Shown: positions 1 to 9,441 of the stretch, piece after piece
Position numbering within the stretch: position 1 is the stretch's first letter
Layout: the number at the start of each line of letters is the position of its first letter
NCBI GenBank assembly: GCA_949292025.1
Contig: CASEYC010000041.1
Coordinates: forward strand, 1 to 59,146
Reading direction: 5' to 3'
From: an uncultured Bacteroides sp.
Lineage (GTDB): Bacteria > Bacteroidota > Bacteroidia > Bacteroidales > Bacteroidaceae
DNA length: 59,146 nt
Notes under the pieces: model-generated
Database searches by the model: none
Told to the model about the DNA's origin: nothing
What the model saw: the letters and a program-made list of their open reading frames with translations, nothing else
Program-made: the position numbers and the translations under genes

Positions 1-1
1 C

Positions 2-124
2 ATGACACAACTAAAAAACAACAAGAGAAAAGCAAGCCTTAAGGGGAAAAGGAAAATGGCGGGATGGAGCGATGAGTTTCTTGCTGAACTTTTAGATGCG
101 CCATGGCAGAATGAAGAAATTTAG
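2..124 (+). CDS. Short hypothetical protein or 3' end of a gene cut by the window
   Basis: An open frame of 40 codons runs from an ATG at base 2 to a TAG at 122-124. The N-terminal half is very basic (lysine and arginine rich) and the C-terminal half is acidic with WSDEFLAELL and APWQNEE, which could form an amphipathic helix. Because the frame begins at the window edge, it may be a complete small protein or the tail of a longer gene. I do not recognise a family. Confidence 0.35.
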   Translation: MTQLKNNKRKASLKGKRKMAGWSDEFLAELLDAPWQNEEI

Positions 125-259
125 TAATGCGTCAGCCCTGGCCTAGAAATACAGATCATCCCGGCTTTCGGCAACTTTTCGGGCGGCTTTCGCGGATGTT
201 TTCCTCAGCATTAACCTAACCTTAACGTAGCCTTAACCTTCCGCCTCCCTAAGCCACCC

Positions 260-267
260 TATCTTTG
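260..267 (+). promoter_or_regulatory. Bacteroidales -7 box (TATCTTTG)
   Basis: TATCTTTG fits the TAnnTTTG box used by the Bacteroidales primary sigma factor. It lies 63 bp upstream of the DUF3836-like gene. No clear TTG is seen at the expected spacing, so the call rests on the -7 element and position. Confidence 0.55.
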
Positions 268-330
268 CAGTGTCAAAAGGACAAAGAAAGAAGTAAAACA
301 ATAGTATAACCCATTAAAACCAGTACGATT

Positions 331-813
331 ATGAAGACTTTAGTCATGTCATTTGTCATTGCAGCCACCGGATTGTTCAATAACGCTTTCGCAGGGAATG
401 CCACGCAACGCTTCGCCTACAACACGGAGACGGACAGCACGGGCACCGAGATGCAGTATATATATAAGGTGTCCGCGGACGGCCAATATCTCCGCCACCA
501 CCTGCAATACCGCAGCACCTACGATGGCCAACGCAGACTTTTGACGAAGGAAATCCTTCGCTGGGACGCCGTCTCCGCCAAGTATTGCCCCGCCTACGCC
601 CTGCACTATGCCTACGAGGGCGATGCCGTCACCGTGGAGTGCGCCCTTTGGAGCCGGCAAGACCAAGCCTATACGGATGTCCGCGAGAAGGCCGTCTACG
701 CCGCCGATGCCCTGGGATTGACCTACCAGGCCTACGAATACGATGCTGATGCGGACGCCTGGCGCCTGACCGGGGAGCACGAGGTGGATGCCGCGCTGCT
801 GGCAGAGAGATGA
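331..813 (+). CDS. DUF3836-like secreted protein
   Basis: A 160-residue protein with a signal peptide at residues 1-21 (hydrophobic stretch ending in NNAFA, a plausible signal peptidase I site). The mature part is rich in Tyr, Asp and Ala and resembles the DUF3836 family of small secreted Bacteroides proteins, whose function is unknown. It has its own -7 box upstream and stands alone, followed by a separate promoter for the next gene. The family call is from recognition of the overall pattern, not from a catalytic motif; no enzyme residues are apparent. Confidence 0.7.
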   Translation: MKTLVMSFVIAATGLFNNAFAGNATQRFAYNTETDSTGTEMQYIYKVSADGQYLRHHLQYRSTYDGQRRLLTKEILRWDAVSAKYCPAYALHYAYEGDAVTVECALWSRQDQAYTDVREKAVYAADALGLTYQAYEYDADADAWRLTGEHEVDAALLAER

Positions 814-866
814 GCCGCTGTATAAAAATAGGAGAAGGATTCTTTGGCGCAAGCCGGAGAATCCTT

Positions 867-874
867 TATCTTTG
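867..874 (+). promoter_or_regulatory. Bacteroidales -7 box for the PASTA-rluD-ddl cluster
   Basis: TATCTTTG, 34 bp upstream of the PASTA-protein ATG. The genes that follow to about 5.9 kb are on the same strand with short gaps or overlaps, so this promoter may serve a long operon. Confidence 0.6.
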
Positions 875-908
875 CAGAATATAAACCGAACGCATTGATT
901 ATTGAATT

Positions 909-1559
909 ATGACGATAAAAGAATTCTTCTCCTTCCGCGCCAACCGCTTTTTCTGGCTCAACATCCTGGCGATGCCGGTGGTGCTGATTATCGGGGTGTT
1001 CGTCACGCTGCGGTGGCTGGATGCCTATACCCGCCACGGCGAGGCCGTCATCGTGCCCGATGTGAAACACAAGCCCGTGGCCGAGGCCCTGCGCACGCTG
1101 GAGGCCGAGGGCCTGCAAGGTTTGGTGACAGACTCCACCTACGTCAAGACCCTGCCACCGGGTTGTGTGTTGGACTATAACCCGCCTGTCAACCAAAAGG
1201 TCAAGAAGGGCCGCATCATCTATCTGACCGTCAACACGCAAAATGTCCCTTTGATGGAACTGCCCGATGTGGCAGACAATAGTTCCCTGCGCGAAGCCGA
1301 GGCCCGTCTGCTGGCGGCCGGCTTCAAGCTGATGCCCAATGACACCGTGCCCGGCGAGAAAGACTGGGTCTATGGTGTGAAACTGGCGGGCCGCGTGCTG
1401 GGCCAGCGGGAGAAGGTGCCCCAAGGCGCCTACCTGACCATCGTAGTGGGCGACGGGCATTCGCATGCGGAGATACAAATGGACACGACGGGCATTTCCA
1501 CCCCCATCCCGGTGGACGAAGCCGAGGAGACAGGCGCGGCAGACGAGTCCTGGTTCTGA
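909..1559 (+). CDS. Membrane-anchored PASTA domain protein
   Basis: A 216-residue protein with a short cytoplasmic N-terminus, one membrane segment at about residues 14-34 (WLNILAMPVVLIIGVFVTL), then two to three PASTA-type repeats at roughly 45-110 and 110-180, recognised by the pattern VPDVKHKPVAEALRTLEAEGL and LPDVADNSSLREAEARLLAAGF. PASTA repeats in other bacteria bind cell-wall muropeptides. Here there is no kinase or transpeptidase domain. It heads a cluster with rluD and ddl, and the ddl link fits a peptidoglycan connection, though this is inference. The acidic C-terminus is likely unstructured. Confidence 0.85.
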   Translation: MTIKEFFSFRANRFFWLNILAMPVVLIIGVFVTLRWLDAYTRHGEAVIVPDVKHKPVAEALRTLEAEGLQGLVTDSTYVKTLPPGCVLDYNPPVNQKVKKGRIIYLTVNTQNVPLMELPDVADNSSLREAEARLLAAGFKLMPNDTVPGEKDWVYGVKLAGRVLGQREKVPQGAYLTIVVGDGHSHAEIQMDTTGISTPIPVDEAEETGAADESWF

Positions 1560-1587
1560 CTTATCCATCTTTAATGAAGAACGAAGA

Positions 1588-2679
1588 ATGAAGAACGAAG
1601 AATGGGTTGACAGCTTGCAGGACGGATTGACTGACGACGAACTGGACGACTTGGAGCCCACCGCCACGGGCGATGAGGCACAGCTCTACGAACACTTCCG
1701 CGTGGTGGTGGACAAGGGGCAGGAAATGGTGCGCGTGGACAAGTACCTCTTCGACCGCATCCAGAAGGCCTCGCGCAACCGCATCCAGAAGGCCGCCGAC
1801 GCGGGCTTCGTGCTGGCCAACGGGCGTCCTGTGAAGTGCAGTTACCGGGTGAAGCCGCTGGATGTCATCACCCTCTCGATGGACCGCCCGCCCTACGAGA
1901 ATGACATCACCCCTGAAGACATTCCCCTCGACATCGTATATGAAGACAACGACGTGCTGGTGGTCAACAAGCCCGCAGGCCTCGTGGTGCATCCCGGCCA
2001 TGGCAACTGGCACGGCACGCTGGTCAACGCCATCGCCTGGCACCTGAAGGACAATCCCCGCTACGATGCCAACGACCCGCACGTCGGCCTCGTGCACCGC
2101 ATAGACAAAGACACCTCCGGTCTGTTGGTGGTGGCCAAGACGCCCGATGCCAAGACCGCCCTGGGCAACCAGTTCCTGCTGAAGACCACCCGCCGCCGCT
2201 ACCGCGCCCTGGTGTGGGGCATCGTGGAGCAGGACGAGGGCACCGTCATTGCCAACATCGGGCGCGACCCGAAGGACCGGATGCTGATGACCGTCCTGCC
2301 CGAAGGCGAGGGACGCCATGCCGTCACCCACTACCGCGTGCTGGAGCGGCTGGGCTACGTCACCCTCGTGGAGTGTGTGCTGGAGACGGGGCGCACCCAC
2401 CAGATTCGTGTCCACATGAAGCACATCGGGCACACTCTCTTCAACGACCAACGCTACGGGGGCCACGAAATACTGCGCGGCACCCGTTTCGCCAAATACA
2501 AACAATTTGTAAACAACTGCTTCGACATCTGTCCGCGGCAGGCCCTGCACGCCATGACGCTGGGCTTCAAGCACCCCGTCACGGGCGAGGAGATGGACTT
2601 CACCTGCCCCATCCCCCCCGACATGACCGCGCTGATAGACAAATGGCGAGGCTACATCAGTAACAGAGATTTAGAATGA
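1588..2679 (+). CDS. rluD: 23S rRNA pseudouridine synthase, RluD family
   Basis: A 363-residue RluA/RluD-family enzyme that isomerises uridines in 23S rRNA. An acidic N-terminal extension (1-45) is followed by an S4 RNA-binding domain (about 48-105) and the catalytic domain with the HRIDKDTSGLLVV motif, in which Asp is the nucleophile, and the late GRTHQIRVHMKHIGH motif. The start at 1588 is chosen because it gives the family length; an earlier ATG at 1574 is out of frame and reads only five codons before a stop. The stop overlaps the ddl start by four bases (ATGA), implying translational coupling. Confidence 0.93.
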   Translation: MKNEEWVDSLQDGLTDDELDDLEPTATGDEAQLYEHFRVVVDKGQEMVRVDKYLFDRIQKASRNRIQKAADAGFVLANGRPVKCSYRVKPLDVITLSMDRPPYENDITPEDIPLDIVYEDNDVLVVNKPAGLVVHPGHGNWHGTLVNAIAWHLKDNPRYDANDPHVGLVHRIDKDTSGLLVVAKTPDAKTALGNQFLLKTTRRRYRALVWGIVEQDEGTVIANIGRDPKDRMLMTVLPEGEGRHAVTHYRVLERLGYVTLVECVLETGRTHQIRVHMKHIGHTLFNDQRYGGHEILRGTRFAKYKQFVNNCFDICPRQALHAMTLGFKHPVTGEEMDFTCPIPPDMTALIDKWRGYISNRDLE

Positions 2680-3650
2680 AACGTACAATCGCCATCGTGG
2701 CTGGAGGCGACACCTCCGAGTATGAAGTTTCCCTGCGCAGCGCGCAAGGCATCTATTCTTTCCTGGACAAGGACAAGTACAACCCTTATATTGTCGTGCT
2801 GCACGGCACGGACTGGCACGTCCAGTTGGCCGACGGCACCACGGCTCCCATCGACCGCAACGACTTCAGCTTTACGGTAAATGGGCAGAAGACTACTTTC
2901 GACTATGCCTACATCATCATCCACGGCACGCCCGGCGAGGACGGCCGCCTGCAAGGTTACTTCGACATGCTGCACCTGCCTTACTCCGGCTGCGGCGTGC
3001 TGGCCTCGTCCATGACTTACGACAAGTTTGTGTGCAACCAGTACCTCAAGGGCTTCGGGGTGCGCATCGCCGAGTCGCTCCTCCTGCGCCGCGGACAAAG
3101 CATCGCGGACGAGGATGTCATTCAGAAAATCGGCCTGCCCTGCTTCATCAAGCCCAACTTGGGAGGCTCCAGCTTCGGCGTGACCAAGGTGAAGACTCCG
3201 GGGCAGATTCAGCCCGCCATTGCCAAGGCTTTTGAAGAGGCACCCGAGGTTATTGTGGAAGCCTTCATGGACGGCACGGAAATCACCTGCGGATGCTATA
3301 AAACAAGCCAAAGCAGCGTGGTCTTCCCCATCACCGAGGTAGTGTCCCACCATGAGTATTTCGACTACGATGCCAAATACAAGGGCGATTCGGACGAAAT
3401 TACCCCCGCCCGCATCCCCGACGAACTGCGCGACCGCGTGCAGAAACTGACCTCCGCCATCTACGACATCCTGGGCGCGCGAGGCATCATCCGCGTGGAC
3501 TACATCATCACCGAAGGCTCCAAAATCAATCTGCTGGAGGTGAACACCACGCCCGGCATGACCACCACCAGCTTCATTCCCCAACAGGTGCGCGCCGCCG
3601 GGCTGGACATCAAGGATGTGATGACGGACATCATAGAGAATGACCATTAA
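2676..3650 (+). CDS. ddl: D-alanine--D-alanine ligase
   Basis: A 324-residue ATP-grasp ligase that joins two D-alanines for peptidoglycan precursor synthesis in the cytosol. Visible are the N-terminal Rossmann-like domain beginning IAIVAGGDTSEYEVSLRS, the HGTPGEDGRLQG substrate loop (about residues 89-100), the ATP-grasp segment with FIKPNLGGSSFGVTKV, and the metal site LLEVNTTPGMT near residue 290. The length is a little short for the family but all core motifs are present. It overlaps rluD by four bases and is followed 19 bp later by the acyltransferase. Confidence 0.95.
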   Translation: MKRTIAIVAGGDTSEYEVSLRSAQGIYSFLDKDKYNPYIVVLHGTDWHVQLADGTTAPIDRNDFSFTVNGQKTTFDYAYIIIHGTPGEDGRLQGYFDMLHLPYSGCGVLASSMTYDKFVCNQYLKGFGVRIAESLLLRRGQSIADEDVIQKIGLPCFIKPNLGGSSFGVTKVKTPGQIQPAIAKAFEEAPEVIVEAFMDGTEITCGCYKTSQSSVVFPITEVVSHHEYFDYDAKYKGDSDEITPARIPDELRDRVQKLTSAIYDILGARGIIRVDYIITEGSKINLLEVNTTPGMTTTSFIPQQVRAAGLDIKDVMTDIIENDH

Positions 3651-3669
3651 CCATTGAACATTAATTATC

Positions 3670-4809
3670 ATGAACCAGGAATTCGACGAAATCCGCCCCT
3701 ACTACGACGAAGAGCTTCCCGCCATCTACGAGGAACTGATTGCCGACCCTGCCTTTCGACAAGTAGCAGAAGCCGCCATGCCCGGCATCCCCTTCGAGAT
3801 GCTGGCTGCCCAGATGCGTGCCTGTAAGACCAAACAAGAGTTTCAGGTGAACCTTTGTTATAGCATTGTCAAGCGCATCATCCGCGAGGTCACGGAAGGA
3901 GTCACTTTCGACAACTCCGCCCAGCCGGAGAAGGGTGGTGCCTATACCTACGTTTCCAACCACCGCGACATCGTGCTCGACTCTGGCTTCCTCTCGCTAA
4001 TGCTGGTGGAGCAAGGACAAAATACGGTGGAAATCGCCATCGGCGACAACCTCCTCATCTACCCGTGGATCAAGAAGCTGGTGCGCATCAACAAGTCCTT
4101 CATCGTGCAGCGCGCCCTCACCATGCGCCAGATGCTGGAATCGTCCGCCCGCATGTCCCGTTATATGCACCACACCATCCGCGATAAGCACCAGTCCATT
4201 TGGATTGCCCAGCGCGAAGGCCGTGCCAAGGACTCCAACGACCGCACGCAGGAGAGTATCCTCAAGATGATGGCCATGGCAGGTGAGGGTGACATCATCA
4301 GCCGCCTGAAGGAGATGAACATTGTGCCCCTGGCCATCTCCTACGAATACGACCCGTGCGACTACCTCAAAGCCAAGGAATTCCAACAGAAACGCGATAA
4401 CCCCGACTACAAGAAAACCACGGCCGACGACCTGCTGAACATGCAGACCGGCTTGCTGGGTTACAAAGGCCGTGTGCACCTCTGTACCGCTCCCTGCCTC
4501 AACGGGCAATTGGATGCCTTGGACCGTTCGCTGCCCAAACAGGAGCTTTTCATCCGCGCCGCCGAGTTGGTGGACCGCGGCATCTTCGCCAACTACCGCC
4601 TCTATCCCAACAACTACGTGGCCGCCGACCTGCTGGACGGGAGCAACCGCTTCGCCTCGCACTACACCGTGGAGGACAAGCAACGCTTCACGGACTACCT
4701 GTCCCGCCAGTTGTCGCGCATTGACCTGCTTGGCAAGGATGAGGCCTTCCTGCGCGAGAAGCTGTTGCTGATGTATGCCAATCCCTTGCGAAACCAACTG
4801 AGTTTGTGA
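3670..4809 (+). CDS. Glycerol-phosphate type acyltransferase (PlsC-like domain)
   Basis: A 379-residue protein with the acyltransferase signature NHRDIVLDSG starting at residue 97 (the HxxxxD charge relay) and a downstream IAQREGRAKD block that matches the phosphate-binding EGxR-like motif. The family transfers acyl groups to glycerol phosphate or lysophospholipids at the inner membrane face. There is no obvious membrane helix, and the long C-terminal half is typical of the Bacteroidales versions. It sits between ddl and a NigD-like lipoprotein with a one-base gap to the latter, suggesting a shared transcript. The exact acyl acceptor cannot be read from sequence. Confidence 0.85.
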   Translation: MNQEFDEIRPYYDEELPAIYEELIADPAFRQVAEAAMPGIPFEMLAAQMRACKTKQEFQVNLCYSIVKRIIREVTEGVTFDNSAQPEKGGAYTYVSNHRDIVLDSGFLSLMLVEQGQNTVEIAIGDNLLIYPWIKKLVRINKSFIVQRALTMRQMLESSARMSRYMHHTIRDKHQSIWIAQREGRAKDSNDRTQESILKMMAMAGEGDIISRLKEMNIVPLAISYEYDPCDYLKAKEFQQKRDNPDYKKTTADDLLNMQTGLLGYKGRVHLCTAPCLNGQLDALDRSLPKQELFIRAAELVDRGIFANYRLYPNNYVAADLLDGSNRFASHYTVEDKQRFTDYLSRQLSRIDLLGKDEAFLREKLLLMYANPLRNQLSL

Positions 4810-4810
4810 T

Positions 4811-5503
4811 ATGAAGAAGCTGTCTGTCCATAACCTGCGCTTTTTGCTCTGCCTGCCGTTAATCTTGTTGTTGGCGACAGCCTGTGGTGAAGACGAATAC
4901 CATTATCCTGATGTCCGCTTGGACTATCTGACGGCCCATAGTGGTGCGGACGGACGCCTGGAAACCGTCTTGGCGGACGACGGCACGCTTTATGACGTGC
5001 AGAACGCGGTGTATGCCCCCAACGAGGCGGCGGATACCACCTTGCGCATCGTGGCCAACTATACCCGCGAGACGGGCAGCGAAGGTCGTATGGGAGCCTT
5101 GCTTTACGCGGCACAGACCGCCATATCGCCCGTGCCCCTACCGGCAGACCGCTTTGAAGATGGCGTAAAGGCAGACCCCGCCTCCGTGCTGAGCATCTGG
5201 ATGGGCTTGGACTATCTGAACCTTGTGTTGGAAATCAAGACAGCCGACGGAGGCCATGCCTTCCATTTCGTGGAAGACGAAGTGTCGTGGGACGCCACAG
5301 CAGCCCGGCGCGAAGTGGCTTTGTCGCTCTATCACGATGCTGCCGACGACCCGCAATATTACACCCGGCGCGTCTACCTTTCCGTGCCCTTGCGGCAGTA
5401 TGCCGCAGACGGTGCCCGCACCGTTTCTCTCCGCTTCAGTTTGCGCAATTATGACAATGAAGTGGAAACCTACTCCTTCGAATATGTTCCTGAAAATGAT
5501 TGA
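4811..5503 (+). CDS. NigD-like lipoprotein
   Basis: A 230-residue lipoprotein. Residues 1-25 are a signal peptide ending in LLATAC, with the lipidated Cys at 25, followed by GEDEYHYPDVRLDYLTAHSGADG, which is characteristic of NigD-like proteins. The N-terminal beta module is followed by a C-terminal all-beta domain. NigD proteins were first seen beside bacteriocin-type genes but most family members have no known role. It starts one base after the acyltransferase stop, so it is probably cotranscribed. Confidence 0.8.
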   Translation: MKKLSVHNLRFLLCLPLILLLATACGEDEYHYPDVRLDYLTAHSGADGRLETVLADDGTLYDVQNAVYAPNEAADTTLRIVANYTRETGSEGRMGALLYAAQTAISPVPLPADRFEDGVKADPASVLSIWMGLDYLNLVLEIKTADGGHAFHFVEDEVSWDATAARREVALSLYHDAADDPQYYTRRVYLSVPLRQYAADGARTVSLRFSLRNYDNEVETYSFEYVPEND

Positions 5504-5509
5504 TGTCTT

Positions 5510-5911
5510 ATGAAAATCCCTTTCCCGATGAAAACGATTGCTGCCCTGCTTTGCCTGCTGTTTCCTTTCTGCGCCTGCCAGCAGAAAGGCGTGGATTTCA
5601 AGAGCCTCTCCGTTGAAGAGTTTGCCGATGTGATAGCCACCCCCGATGTCCAGCGGTTGGACGTGCGTACCGTGGCCGAATATACCGAAGGGCGCATACC
5701 CGGTAGCCTGAATATCAATGTCCTCGATCCCCTGTTTGCTCAAATGGCCGATTCTCTTTTGCAGAAAGACCAGCCCGTGGCCCTCTATTGCCGCAGTGGC
5801 CGCCGCAGCAAGAAAGCTGCCGAGATTCTCAGCCAAGCCGGTTATGAGGTCTATGAACTGGACAGCGGTTTCAACGGTTGGCAGAAGGCAGGGATGGAAG
5901 TGGAGAAATAG
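5510..5911 (+). CDS. Exported rhodanese-like protein
   Basis: A 133-residue protein with an N-terminal signal containing a lipobox-like FCAC at about residues 19-22, then one rhodanese domain with the active-site loop CRSGRRS (about residues 93-99) carrying the catalytic Cys. Rhodanese domains transfer sulfane sulfur through a cysteine persulfide; being exported, this one would act in the periplasm or on a membrane. An alternative start at 5528 (MKTIAALL) gives a more standard signal peptide. It follows the NigD-like gene by six bases. Confidence 0.88.
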   Translation: MKIPFPMKTIAALLCLLFPFCACQQKGVDFKSLSVEEFADVIATPDVQRLDVRTVAEYTEGRIPGSLNINVLDPLFAQMADSLLQKDQPVALYCRSGRRSKKAAEILSQAGYEVYELDSGFNGWQKAGMEVEK

Positions 5912-5934
5912 ACAAAACCGAATAGAAACAAAGA

Positions 5935-8076
5935 ATGATAGTATGTATTGCCGAGAAGCCTTCCGTGGCACGCGACATAGCCGATGTGCTGGGGGCGAGG
6001 GAGAAGAAAGACGGATATATCGAGGGTAACGGGTATCAGGTGACGTGGACCTTCGGGCACCTCTGTACCTTGAAGGAACCGCACGAGTACACGCCCGACT
6101 GGAAGCAGTGGCGCCTGGAGTATCTGCCGATGATTCCCCCGCGTTTCGGCATCAAGCTGATAGACAATCCCACGTATGAGAAGCAGTTCCACACCATCGA
6201 ACGCCTGATGCAAGCCGCGGACATGATTATCAACTGTGGCGATGCCGGCCAGGAGGGAGAGCTTATCCAGCGGTGGGTGATGCAGAAGGCGGGTGCGCAT
6301 TGTCCGGTGAAGCGTCTGTGGATATCCTCGCTGACGGAGGAGGCCATCCGTGAGGGCTTTGCAAAATTACGCGACGCCGTGGACTTCCAGCCGCTCTACG
6401 AGGCGGGATTGAGCCGGGCCATCGGCGACTGGCTGCTGGGGATGAACGCCACGCGGCTCTATACGATGAAGTACGGGCAGAATCGCCAGGTGCTGTCCAT
6501 CGGGCGGGTGCAGACCCCCACCTTGGCTTTGATAGTCAACCGGCAATTGGAAATCCAGCATTTCGTGCCCAAGCAATACTGGGTGTTGAACACGCTCTAT
6601 CGCGACACCACTTTCTCGGCTCTTGTCCGCAAGAGCGAGGAGGAACTGATATTGGAAGCCGAGAAGCAGAAAGACAATCTGGCGGCCAAGAAGCCCAAGA
6701 AAGAGGAGGAGAACCGGGGAATCGACCCCATCACCGACCGGGCGCGCGGCGAGGAACTGCTGGCCCGCATCAAGGACCTGCCTTTCACTGTGACCTCCGT
6801 GACGCGCAAGGAAGGGCGTGAGGCACCTCCGCGCCTGTTCGACCTGACTTCCCTCCAGGTGGAGTGCAACAAGAAGTTCTCTTATTCCGCCGACGAGACG
6901 CTGAAACTTATTCAGTCCCTTTACGAGAAAAAGGTGGCCACTTACCCTCGTGTGGACACTACTTTCCTGAGCGATGACATTTACCCCAAATGCCCAGGCA
7001 TCCTGAAGGGGCTGCGCGGCTATGAATCCTTCACGGCATCTTTGGACGGCAAGCCCTTGCCCAAATCCAAGAAGGTCTTCGATAATTCTAAGGTGACGGA
7101 CCACCACGCTATTATCCCTACCGGTCAAGCTCCTGTCAACCTGACGGATATGGAACGCCGGGTGTTCGACCTGATTGCCCGCCGTTTCATCGCGGTGTTC
7201 TATCCGGATTGCAAGTTTGCCACCACCACGGTGATGGGCGAGACGGGCGGCATCGAGTTCAAGGCCACGGGACGCCAGATATTGGAGCCGGGTTGGCGCG
7301 TCATCTTCGCCACGCCTGCCGCATCGGCTTCCCAGGCTGAAGACAAAGATGATAAGGAGGGCGGCGAGGTCGACCGTGTATTGCCCGCCTTCGTGAAAGG
7401 AGAGAGTGGTCCCCACGTGCCCGACCTGGTGGAGAAGTGGACCCAGCCCCCCAAGCCTTACACGGAAGCCACCCTGCTGCGTGCCATGGAAACGGCGGGC
7501 AAATTGGTGGACAACGATGAGTTGCGCGACGCCTTGAAGGAGAATGGCATCGGCCGTCCTTCCACCCGTGCGGCGATCATCGAGACCCTGTTCAAGCGCA
7601 ATTATATCCGCAAGGAACGTAAGACGTTGATAGCCACCCCTACGGGTGTCGAGCTGATTCAGACCATCCACGAAGAACTGCTGAAGTCTGCCGAACTGAC
7701 CGGTATTTGGGAAAAGAAATTGCGCGAGATAGAGAAGCGGACCTACAACGCCGCCCAGTTCCTGGAAGAACTGAAGCAGATGGTGCGCGAGATTGTAACC
7801 AATGTCCTGGCCGACACCAGCAACCGTCGCATCACCGTGGAAGCGCCTGCGCCTGCCAAGGCTGCCAAAGCCTCCGCCTCCAAAGAAAAATCAGACAAAC
7901 CGAAGAAAGAATCCCGCAAGCGTGCGCCCAAGAAAACTGCTCCTGCCGACGATTCCTTAGTGGGGCAGCCCTGTCCTGTCTGCGGCAAGGGCACCATCAT
8001 CAAAGGAAAAACGGCTTACGGGTGCTCGGAGTGGAGAAATGGATGCACGTACCGTAAGCCGTTCGGGGAGGGGTGA
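5935..8076 (+). CDS. topB: DNA topoisomerase III
   Basis: A 713-residue type IA topoisomerase that passes single strands to decatenate and relax DNA. The TOPRIM domain is at the N-terminus (IVCIAEKPSVARDIADVLG, with the acidic GDAGQEGELI motif near residue 103). The catalytic tyrosine is in ATYPRVDTTFLSDD at residue 337. A Lys/Ala-rich linker at about 640-680 leads to a C-terminal four-cysteine zinc ribbon (CPVCGKG and YGCSEWRNGC). It converges with the M20 peptidase with a three-base gap. Chromosomal versus mobile origin cannot be settled, but the base composition is like its neighbours. Confidence 0.95.
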   Translation: MIVCIAEKPSVARDIADVLGAREKKDGYIEGNGYQVTWTFGHLCTLKEPHEYTPDWKQWRLEYLPMIPPRFGIKLIDNPTYEKQFHTIERLMQAADMIINCGDAGQEGELIQRWVMQKAGAHCPVKRLWISSLTEEAIREGFAKLRDAVDFQPLYEAGLSRAIGDWLLGMNATRLYTMKYGQNRQVLSIGRVQTPTLALIVNRQLEIQHFVPKQYWVLNTLYRDTTFSALVRKSEEELILEAEKQKDNLAAKKPKKEEENRGIDPITDRARGEELLARIKDLPFTVTSVTRKEGREAPPRLFDLTSLQVECNKKFSYSADETLKLIQSLYEKKVATYPRVDTTFLSDDIYPKCPGILKGLRGYESFTASLDGKPLPKSKKVFDNSKVTDHHAIIPTGQAPVNLTDMERRVFDLIARRFIAVFYPDCKFATTTVMGETGGIEFKATGRQILEPGWRVIFATPAASASQAEDKDDKEGGEVDRVLPAFVKGESGPHVPDLVEKWTQPPKPYTEATLLRAMETAGKLVDNDELRDALKENGIGRPSTRAAIIETLFKRNYIRKERKTLIATPTGVELIQTIHEELLKSAELTGIWEKKLREIEKRTYNAAQFLEELKQMVREIVTNVLADTSNRRITVEAPAPAKAAKASASKEKSDKPKKESRKRAPKKTAPADDSLVGQPCPVCGKGTIIKGKTAYGCSEWRNGCTYRKPFGEG

Positions 8077-8079
8077 GAA

Positions 8080-9438
8080 TTATAATGTCGGATAAATCTT
8101 GTAAAACTCTACCACCGCCTCCATGCCCTTGCGCAGGATGTCCAGCGGCATGTTCTCGTTGGGCGAGTGGATGGCATTGCTTTCCAGGCCGAAGCCCATC
8201 AGCACCGTCTTGATGCCCAATACCTGCTCGAAGGTGGAGATGATGGGGATGCTTCCGCCGCGGCGCACGGCCAAGGGTTTCTTGCCGAAGGCCTTCTCAA
8301 AGCCTTGCTCGGCGGCCCGGTAGGCGGGCAGGGAGATGGGGCAGACGTAGCCTTGTCCGCCGTGCAGGGGTGTCACCTTCACTTGCACCGTCTCCGGGGC
8401 GATGGCCTGCACGTGCTCTGCCAGGAGCTGCGAAACCTTCTCGTGGTCCTGGTGCGGCACCAGCCGGCAAGACACCTTGGCGTATGCCTTGGAGGGCAAT
8501 ACCGTCTTGGCACCTTCGCCCGTATAGCCGCCCCAAATGCCGCAGACATCGAACGACGGGCGGCAACTGTTGCGCTCCAAGGTGCTGTATCCCTTTTCGC
8601 CGAACAGGGCTTTCACGCCGATGGCCTGCTTGTATTTCTCTTCGTCGAAGGGGATGCGGGCAATCATGTCGCGCTCTTCCTGCGGCACTTCCTCCACATC
8701 GTCATAGAAGCCGGGCACGGTGATGCGTCCGTCCTCGTCCGTCAGCCGGGCAATCAGTTTGCAGAGCACGTTGACGGGATTGTCCACCGCGCCGCCGAAG
8801 TGTCCGGAGTGCAGGTCGCGGTTGGGGCCTGTCACTTCTATTTCCCAGTAAGCCAGACCGCGCAGGCCGGTAGTTAGCGAGGGCAGGTCGGCGCCCAACA
8901 TGCTGGTGTCGGACACGAGGATGATGTCCGCCTTCAGCAAGTCCTTGTGTTCTTGGCAGAAGGCTTCGAGGCTGGGCGAGCCAATCTCTTCTTCTCCCTC
9001 GAAGATGAATTTCACGTTCACCTTCAGTTCCCCGCTCTTCACCAGGTATTCGAAGGCTTTGGCCTGAATGAACGACTGGCCTTTGTCATCGTCCGCCCCG
9101 CGCGCCCAGATGCGTCCGTCGCGCACTTCGGGTTCAAAAGGTGCACTCTTCCAAAGCTCCAGCGGCTCGGCGGGCATCACGTCATAGTGGGCATACACCA
9201 GCACAGTTTTCGCCTTGGGGTCCACGGTCTTTTGGGCGAAGACCACAGGATTTCCCGCCGAGGGCATCACGTGCGCTTCGTCCGCGCCTGCCTCCAGCAA
9301 GAGTTGGCGCCAGCGTTGGGCGCAGGCCAGCATGTCGTCCTTGTGTTCGGGTTTGGCACTGATGCTGGGAATGCGGATGAGGCTGAACAGTTCGTCCAGC
9401 ATCCGCGGCTCGTTTCGGGTGATATAGTCTTTTATCAT
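8080..9438 (-). CDS. M20 family metallopeptidase (dipeptidase)
   Basis: A 452-residue zinc peptidase. The metal ligands are visible: YAHYDVMP (His then the catalytic Asp), GADDDKGQ (bridging Asp), EGEEEIGS (catalytic Glu pair), SDTSMLG, and a late HSPNEN His. The insertion around residues 180-370 is the dimerisation lid. Family members hydrolyse dipeptides or N-acyl amino acids in the cytosol. It begins three bases after the stop of a HigA-like antitoxin on the same strand, so it may be read from the toxin-antitoxin promoter. Confidence 0.93.
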   Translation of the reverse strand: MIKDYITRNEPRMLDELFSLIRIPSISAKPEHKDDMLACAQRWRQLLLEAGADEAHVMPSAGNPVVFAQKTVDPKAKTVLVYAHYDVMPAEPLELWKSAPFEPEVRDGRIWARGADDDKGQSFIQAKAFEYLVKSGELKVNVKFIFEGEEEIGSPSLEAFCQEHKDLLKADIILVSDTSMLGADLPSLTTGLRGLAYWEIEVTGPNRDLHSGHFGGAVDNPVNVLCKLIARLTDEDGRITVPGFYDDVEEVPQEERDMIARIPFDEEKYKQAIGVKALFGEKGYSTLERNSCRPSFDVCGIWGGYTGEGAKTVLPSKAYAKVSCRLVPHQDHEKVSQLLAEHVQAIAPETVQVKVTPLHGGQGYVCPISLPAYRAAEQGFEKAFGKKPLAVRRGGSIPIISTFEQVLGIKTVLMGFGLESNAIHSPNENMPLDILRKGMEAVVEFYKIYPTL

Positions 9439-9441
9439 ATC

